NCBI GenBank assembly: GCA_028386065.3
Contig: JAKUCV010000410.1
Span: forward strand, 1-64,000
Direction of reading: 5' to 3'
Source: Turnera subulata
Lineage: Eukaryota > Streptophyta > Magnoliopsida > Malpighiales > Passifloraceae
DNA: 64,000 nt
Part shown: positions 56,968 to 64,000 of the stretch, in pieces
Position numbering within the stretch: position 1 is the stretch's first letter
How the letters are laid out: every line of letters begins with the position of its first letter
Translations under genes and position numbers: made by a program
The notes under the pieces: model-generated
The model's database searches: none
What the model saw: only the letters and a program-made list of their open reading frames with translations
Told to the model about the DNA's origin: nothing

Positions 56968-59900
56968 GAAGATCCTAGAAGCAAGGGGGAGAGATCCTTG
57001 AAAGTCTGCTTTGATAAATATATTTTTAGTTCTGAAGAGACCAAAAATACAGAAGCTAGGAAAAGGATGATTATAATTGGCACCTTCCCTACTCTCCCAA
57101 AAAAGACTAATAACAGCAAACAGGCAAAAGAAAGGCAAAAACAACAACAACAACAGTATGGTGGTGACAGACTGTATCTGGCATGCATCACCACCAATCT
57201 AAAAAATGAATGATTAGGAGGATTTCCACATTAAAAACTTATAATTGTGACAAGGCACACAAAAAAAAGAAAAAAATTGGGTTTGATTGTTTAAAAGTGA
57301 TAGCTATTGGCATTTTCCTTTTGGGTAGCAGACAAAAGTTGTAGGGGGACCAGAAGTGCTTTTCATACTCATGTTCCCCCTCTCTGCTTAACTTAACGGT
57401 CGAAAAAAGCCTTTTTTGAAGCATCACCATCTGTTTTATCCATATTTTAACTAAGCACTATTATAATTAAGAACCTAACTCCAAAACATATAGAGTTTTC
57501 TTAGTCCAGGCCCATTTCAGAGTTGTTTGGTTCCCAAGATAGAGTTTTGCCTTGATGGGTCTATTTACTTATAAGGCTCTCTGAACTCATCCAGATGGGT
57601 TTTGCAGTCTTGAAGGGAAGAGTGACCTTTTCCTTGAAGATGGCCCAAATATGAAAACCAATCTCTATGTTATTGGTTTTTCTTGAATGTTCCTACTTTA
57701 TGTGAGAAACTGATTAGACACCTCTAATCACAATCTGTTAATGCATGCTCCAATTAGAGCTTAACACGCAGAGGCAACACAGTTTCTCCATTGTTTTAGA
57801 GAAGGTTAGCTTGTCAAGTTGTCATTTAAATGTCCCAGCAACAAAACATGTTTTAGAGGTATTAACATGAAAGGCAATGATGTGAATGTGGCACAAAAAG
57901 CGACTATCATTTCCCACTTCAAAGCTAAAGCAAAACATGTAATTATGCAGATATGGGACAATTTTCACCAGACAAAGGCCTTTCTTTTTTGTTCTTAATA
58001 ATCTTAGGGGGATTTTGATAATTGTTGTTCCCTTCTAATTAAAGTCAATTTCCCACCATAATCCGGGCCTTCACCTTTTTTTTTTTGGTCAGCGGGCCTT
58101 CACCTTTAAGTTAAAAGAAAAGAGAAAAATCAAAGACTATTACTCCTGCTTTGCTCTTTTCTTTGTGCAAATCTTTGTATGCTAACATGCTGCTAATCCA
58201 ATTTGAATAGTGCTTGTTTATCTTAGTAATGATTGTTAATGAGATATTAAGCTTCCCATTTAGGGTAAGCCACGTCATGATAGTGATGTTCATGCTTGGG
58301 TTATCATCATTTTTGAAGCCATGACAAGACAAGAGGTGATCAAGTTTAGTTGTAAGTTAACTGAAAACCAGTTAGATGTGCATGTGCTTATGTTTCCAAC
58401 TAAATTGTTAATGGGCCAAATCAAGAGCAATAATATTGCATTTAAGCTCACTCTTGACAGGACCCCCTTATTCACTCCCATTAGTCCCTCTTGCCTATGC
58501 CAATGTGATATGTTCCCTAAAACTTTAAAACACATCAAATTTCACTAGCACCCCCTTATTCCCTTAGTCATTGAAAGCCAATGATACTGCCACAGAAAGC
58601 ATCAGGTTGCATCCTTTGGTGAAAAAAATGGTATCTATCTTCTTAACTTTGGAAGAAAATTAAGAAGCTAGGCACCATTCCTTTTACTAAGCAATTAAAT
58701 ATGAGAGCAATAGTGATAATCTGAAAAGCACAGAGTTGTGAAATATAAGATGGACTCTGCAGTTTATGCAGAGGGTTGTATGTATCAGAAGAATGCCAGC
58801 CTGTTTCCTTTCCACTATTTTCAGCTCTGGCTAATGACAATTCTCTCCTAGAAAAAGGTCTTATAGTGTGGATAATAATAATAATACATGTACCAGGGCT
58901 TAGATGAGTGTGATCCCATTATTTAGAGCAATAGTTGTTTCTTTCTTGTCAATTAGTTGTCTGTCTCAGAGTCAGCTTGGAGAGCAGATGCCTTTTAAGG
59001 ATAATTACGAAAAGCTTCCTCATTTTTCAAGGGAAAATGGATTGTTTGTGCCCCTTACATTTTCAAAAGACCATTTGATTATCACCTTGTAAAACTTTCC
59101 CCTTCACATGAATCTTAATTGCCATATTTCACATCAGTACTGCTTCATTCATTGAAGCAACTCATTATGCTTTGGCTAGATTTTTCCTTTGTTTCACCAG
59201 GATGCTACTATTGATTCACACCTCCTTATATGATTAAAACTTCAACTTGGTGTCTCAAACCCAAATAGCTTAATTAGGTTCAAAACACACTGAAAGCCAG
59301 ATAGTTTCACTAAATTGTATGCAGTGCAAGCCTAATCCCTCCTGAGTAAATGATACAGAATCACTTTGGTTCGACTGCAAAACTATTGATGCTAAATCTT
59401 TATCAGTTTCAGAAATGAGAAGTGAATAAGAACCATTTCTATCAGAACTTTCTGATGAAACAAGGGTATGCTGTTTTTTCTTGGATGAATATATCCTATC
59501 AGCAGTAGGATTTCTTAATCCGAAACCACTTCGATTCAACTATCTGTTGATTGATGCTAAATCTTTTTCAGTTTTAGAACAGTTTGCTGCTGTTTTTTGG
59601 TGTAAATATTCAAACACAAGTAGCAAAAAAAATCTACTTAGAGACTCATATATGCTAATGATCGTCCTGGTAGCTTAATCTTCAACATGAAGTGCTGTAG
59701 TTGTCACCAGATAACACTCCATTAGCAGACTTTCTATGAGATATTACTGGAAGCTATCTATAAAGAACTGATAAAAGCTTCTAAACAGCACAAGAGTTCT
59801 TGATGTTTATTTATTATAAGGCCCTTTATGTGTTCTATGAAGATAATTAATATGTCAAAAATTATGTAAGGCCATGGACCTACAGAGGTTGACGTGATGC

Positions 59901-62900
59901 ACCCTTAATTTTGTGAAGTCCCACAAAATAGGCTTCCTAAGAGATTCCTAATTAATGAGCCCTTACTACAGATAAACTGTAGGGTGGGATGAGGGGGGCC
60001 AGCAAAGGGACATCATCTAGCAGGATTAGTAAGAGCTCGAAAGGAATCTTAACACAGCTAGTTGTGAGACACAAATGCACATCAAACACTTAAAAGAGCT
60101 GATTTTGGATTAGATTTGTTGCTGATGAGCATTGTATGGCTGTCATTAGAAAACATTAATTATGTTGAACAAATACACTTCTTGTGTTCTATGACTCTAT
60201 CCCTTAATTTGCCGGTCGTCCTCGTCGGTGACCGACAAGCTCAGTGATTTTGTAGCAATATTCAGTCCTTTTTTATCTCAGGCCTCAGGATTGCAGCTAG
60301 CTAGTCAATCATGAACTTGGGTTACCATCAAAGATTGAAATTTATGAGGTAATGGAACAGTTAAGCTATGACCTCATCATCAAGACCAGTTCCATTTCTA
60401 ACATAAACTATTACCCTCCCCAATCATTTTAAAGAAAGACAAGGATTCTTTCCCAAGAACTGAAGCAACAACAGCAACAACTTTAAATGAAATAAAAAGT
60501 GGGATGATATCAAAAAAAGCCATGGAAAAATAATAGTAGTAAAAGAAAAAGCTCCATTTCCATAGCCATAGATAGGGGAAAAGGAATGTTATTGTTAACA
60601 GGCAACACACAAGTTTAATTGAGAACAGACCATAAATGACAGCAAAGCCGACACAGGCATGATTAGCTGATAGAAACAAAAGCAGAAATTAGAATATAAA
60701 TCATCTTGCAATAGTTGACTTCACATTACAGCTCATATGCCCCCCCTTCCTTATAATATATATTAAGTGTAAGAGCGCATAATGAAGTATGGAGATTACA
60801 AGCATCTTTTCATGGACTCTTTTATATATATATATAAAATATGCTTCAATAATTTAAATATCCTACTAGGATGTCTGAATTAGGACACTTGCCAGAGGTC
60901 AAGGAAACTTCATAGGGTAAGAACAAAGGCGACAGGCTATCAAAGAGATAATATGTGTTTATATTAAGTTTATTAATTAACATTATTGTGGTATTATCAT
61001 CCTCATCATCATCAACATCAAGGTAAAGGTGATTTGTAAACTATAAAACGTGTTCAAGGAATATAATTAAAAAATTGCAGAGAATTTTTTTTTTTTTTTC
61101 TCTTCTAGTTTCTGCTTCTGTATGTCCATGCATACCTTGCACAGAATATTTTGTCGTCCAGCAGGACAGTGTACAGAAAATGATTAGCAACTTGCTTCAA
61201 GATATGTGATAATCAAATTAACTAATGAAATCTATTAGTTTAATCTCTTAAATATATATAAAATAAATAATATTTATTCTGTCATACACTCGTATCCCAT
61301 TTGTCACCTTTGGCTTCTTCTCCTTTTTCTTCTGTTGTAGTATATGCCATGACATTAATTTGGGGTGATATGATATACATCCATTGTACTTTATCTTTTG
61401 CATATATATGTGTGGTTACACACCCTTCAATGATATATTCATATATGTATATAAATGCATATAGTACTACATGATATCAATTAATGTACATGCCTCATAG
61501 AACAAGATTTATACGTCTTTCTTTATCTTATTGTCTTTCTAAAGAAAGGTGAAAAAGGAGTCGTGTTCAACTAATCCATATTCTCAAAAAAGGAGCTCAT
61601 GTTGATGCCGTTGTGTGATATCAATGGTGCCATATTGAGTATACTTACTAGTAACTTGTAATAATAATTTGGTTGCAAAATTTGTCAGCATCCAAAGTAG
61701 TACTAGAAATATTCATGTACATATATACCCAATCTCCTCCTCCACCTCCTCCTATAGATGATGACAACTTCATTATTGTGATTGTCATATTTATATACAG
61801 GAGTAGACCAGTTTCTTTCCTTGTATTGTTTTGGCTTTAGCCATGCATGTACACAATCATGGAGCCAGCTCCGAGTCAGAAATTGAATTAGAGAACAAAG
61901 ACTTTATTTGGAGGAATAATGATTTTCAAGTTGGAATATATGAACAATATATATGGAGAGTACTTTCTTGAATTTGAGGGCCTTTTTTTTTGGTTTTCCA
62001 AATGAGAAAAAAGGGAATCTTCCTCTTGATTTTCCATTCTATTCAAAATAGTCTGCTCTGTCTGACCCTACACTGTGAAATTGGTAAGTAGTACAACTAC
62101 AAACTATCTTGGATTTGGAAAACTACCCAAAAAGTCAAAATGAAGGAGGAGTGGATATATATTGGCTGAAACTGAAATGTTGTACAAAACAGAAGAGAAG
62201 AATTCAGCAGTTTTTGTTGATATAAAAACAAGGCTACAAAGGGGTATACAGTATATACATGTAGTAGCAGTAGCTGCTGCTGCTGCTGCTATCACCAATT
62301 TATTGCAGTATTCCCATATTTGCATATCCTATCTTGATTTGGATAATTCGTGCTCCCGAAAAGCTTTCCATTTATCAATTCTTGAAACTAATTCTGTGTT
62401 AGGAATCTTGGAGTAGCCTTTGGTTAAAACAGGTTATTGCTTAAAACTTCAGCACAAGCCATAAATGAAAATCCCTCATATCCATTTGCAAGATTTGCTT
62501 TATGCTCTGATTGTTATATTTGGATGATGTTGACCCATCTATTTGTACCTTAAAAAAAAAACTTTTTTACTTGGCCCTTCCCCTTCTGCTGCTGCTTCTG
62601 CTTCTGCTCTAAAGAATTGTACAAGTTTAGGGTGTCCATGAAAATTAAATATCTGCAATAGGGGCAGCCCCACAAGGGCTGCTGCTAAAAGTCTTAAATT
62701 AATTCATAAGAACATTTTTATGGTGAAATTGGGTTTTAGTCAAATTATTGGGTTTCTCATCTTCTCCCCTAATTCATTCATCTGCAAAATGACAGCAGTA
62801 GCATCAGGACCGTCCATGACTTATGGAACCCACCTAAAGGGTGTAGCCCCCACCATGCTGACATGGACCACAGTGGAAAACAAAAAAAATAAAAAAAATG

Positions 62901-62916
62901 AGAGGAGAGAAAATCA
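56968..62916. other. Gene-poor region of about 5.9 kb
   Basis: The first ~250 bases are the 5' flank/UTR of the acidic-protein gene. A minus-strand ORF at 59270-59539 contains a repeated peptide (ETDKDLASI and, upstream, KTEKDLASI) but has no known domain. Microsatellites: (GCT)n at about 62273-62290 and several TA runs. I see no gene, tRNA or complete transposon. The right end is MYB promoter sequence. Confidence 0.5.
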
Positions 62917-62935
62917 TTTATATATATATATAAAT
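62917..62935 (+). promoter_or_regulatory. TATA region of the MYB gene
   Basis: A TTTATATATATATATAAAT stretch lies about 270-290 bases upstream of the ATG, followed by a CT-rich leader (63050-63080). Confidence 0.6.
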
Positions 62936-63206
62936 CTTGAAGCCACAATATTTCTCAATCACCCTCTCCTCTTGAATGTGACTTTTCTCTTTGAGGCTCC
63001 TCCTATTAATTTGATTCCCTACCAGCTGCCATTTTCTCAGCTTCATTATCATCTCTCTCTCTCTCTCTTTCTCTTTTTCTGTCTTCACATATTCCACTTC
63101 CCCACTTCCTAGAATCCATTTTCAAAGCCTCATCTCACTGTTGCTGACACAAAACTTGCCACTTTTTTTTAAAAAAAAGGCTCCTTTGCCAGCATTGCAT
63201 ACACAC

Positions 63207-64000
63207 ATGGGGAGGCATTCTTGCTGTTACAAGCAGAAGCTAAGGAAAGGCCTCTGGTCTCCTGAAGAAGATGAGAAGCTTCTCAACTATATTACTAAAC
63301 ATGGACATGGCTGTTGGAGCTCTGTCCCCAAACTAGCAGGTAGTTAGTTAACACTTAACACCACCTTTTTTTTTTTTTCTCCTGTTAGATGATGTCTGTG
63401 TGCCACAACTGTTGTAATGCAGCATATCTGCAGAAAAGTGTCAGAAGAATTCTGAGTCCATTTTTTCTCTTTTGGTTCTTTAAACAATATATGACAAACA
63501 AATATTTTGGCAGGTCTGCAAAGGTGTGGGAAGAGCTGCAGGCTCAGGTGGATCAACTACTTGAGGCCTGACTTGAAGAGAGGAGCATTTTCACAGCAGG
63601 AAGAGAACTTGATAATTGAACTCCATGCAGTTCTTGGGAACAGGTGCTCTCTTCTTTATAGATAACAAGACCTTTCCTTTTCTTTCTCTCTCTTTTCTTG
63701 TTTACCTCATGTGAATAACAAGGTTAATTATTTCTGAACAACACCAGATGGTCCCAGATTGCAGCACAGTTACCTGGAAGAACTGATAATGAGATAAAAA
63801 ATTTATGGAACTCCTGCATTAAGAAGAAGCTAAGGCAAAGAGGCATTGACCCTAACACTCATAAACCTCTATCTGAGGTGGAGAATGACAAAGAGAAGCA
63901 GCAGCCCACAATAAGCATCAAACATAACGAGAAACCCTCTATTGTGTCCAATGAACTCAACCTCATTGAGGCTGCAAACTTAAAACCCCCAACACTTTCT
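63207..64000 (+). CDS. R2R3-MYB transcription factor, MYB61/MYB50 clade (5' part, cut by window end)
   Basis: Exons 63207-63339, 63514-63643 and 63748 to beyond 64000, with GT-AG borders at the two positions usual for R2R3-MYBs. The start is [21 protein letters not shown]2 has W...W...W ([34 protein letters not shown]). R3 follows ([40 protein letters not shown]). The stretch [20 protein letters not shown] and then KPLSEVE after R3 is a signature of the MYB61/MYB50/MYB86 group. MYB61 acts in xylem, stomatal and carbon-allocation control in Arabidopsis; the role here is inferred from the clade. The upstream in-frame codons (from 63141) are not used in the family. The C-terminal domain lies outside the window. 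Confidence 0.95.

Noticed and set aside
59270..59539. Minus-strand 89-codon ORF with a repeated ETDKDLASI-like peptide
   Set aside because: Coding-like in appearance, but no domain, no splice context and no neighbouring exons that I could recognise.

Overview
This is nuclear DNA from a flowering plant, almost certainly a eudicot. It has GT-AG introns in plant-type genes, Copia, LTR, MULE, Stowaway and SINE elements, and both coiled-coil and TIR classes of NBS resistance genes; TIR-NBS genes are essentially absent from grasses. I cannot fix the species from the sequence alone.

Layout. 1-6.3 kb is nested repeat DNA: an LTR end, an antisense gag-like relic with a DUF4283-type and CCHC region, a 2.9-kb LTR-type element and a Stowaway-like MITE carrying a second MITE. 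6.5-10.0 kb is a CC-NBS-LRR gene whose frame is complete except for two nonsense codons. 10.3-12.7 kb is retroelement debris and a MITE. 13.8-18.3 kb holds a TIR-NBS gene without LRRs (TN1), facing an intronless NAC gene on the minus strand (NAC1). 18.5-24.9 kb holds a fold-back MITE and a complete but decayed Copia element with perfect 5-bp target duplications. 25.8-26.4 kb holds an antisense NBS relic and about 50 ATT repeats. 27.2-37.3 kb is a second copy of the TIR-NBS + NAC pair (TN2, broken; NAC2, intact), split by a MULE-like element that itself contains a 3.3-kb LTR element with a TAAAA target duplication. 37.9-43.4 kb contains a SINE, a two-exon RCI2/PMP3 gene (39.4-39.8 kb) and a MITE. 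43.4-49.1 kb has no gene that I can support. 49.2-54.4 kb is a PIF3-type bHLH gene; 55.0-57.0 kb is an acidic low-complexity protein gene convergent with it; 57-62.9 kb looks gene-poor; 63.2 kb to the end is the 5' part of a MYB61-like R2R3-MYB gene.

Main result. NAC1 is a chimera. Its last ~85 residues are not NAC-like but match the C-terminal part of a CBF/DREB1 cold-response factor (KDIQ..A start, MPGLL..MAEGLLL core, LW.Y end). The original NAC tail, recognisable from NAC2, lies decayed just downstream of the new stop. This gives a NAC DNA-binding domain joined to a CBF-type activation tail, beside a TIR-NBS gene with an N-terminal membrane segment.

How the parts may work together (inference): TN1, TN2 and the CC-NBS-LRR relic form a small decaying immune-receptor cluster. 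The TN-NAC pair was duplicated as a unit and then diverged through MITE, MULE and LTR insertions. The right-hand third is ordinary single-copy gene space: stress-linked RCI2, light-signalling PIF3, an acidic protein and a MYB.
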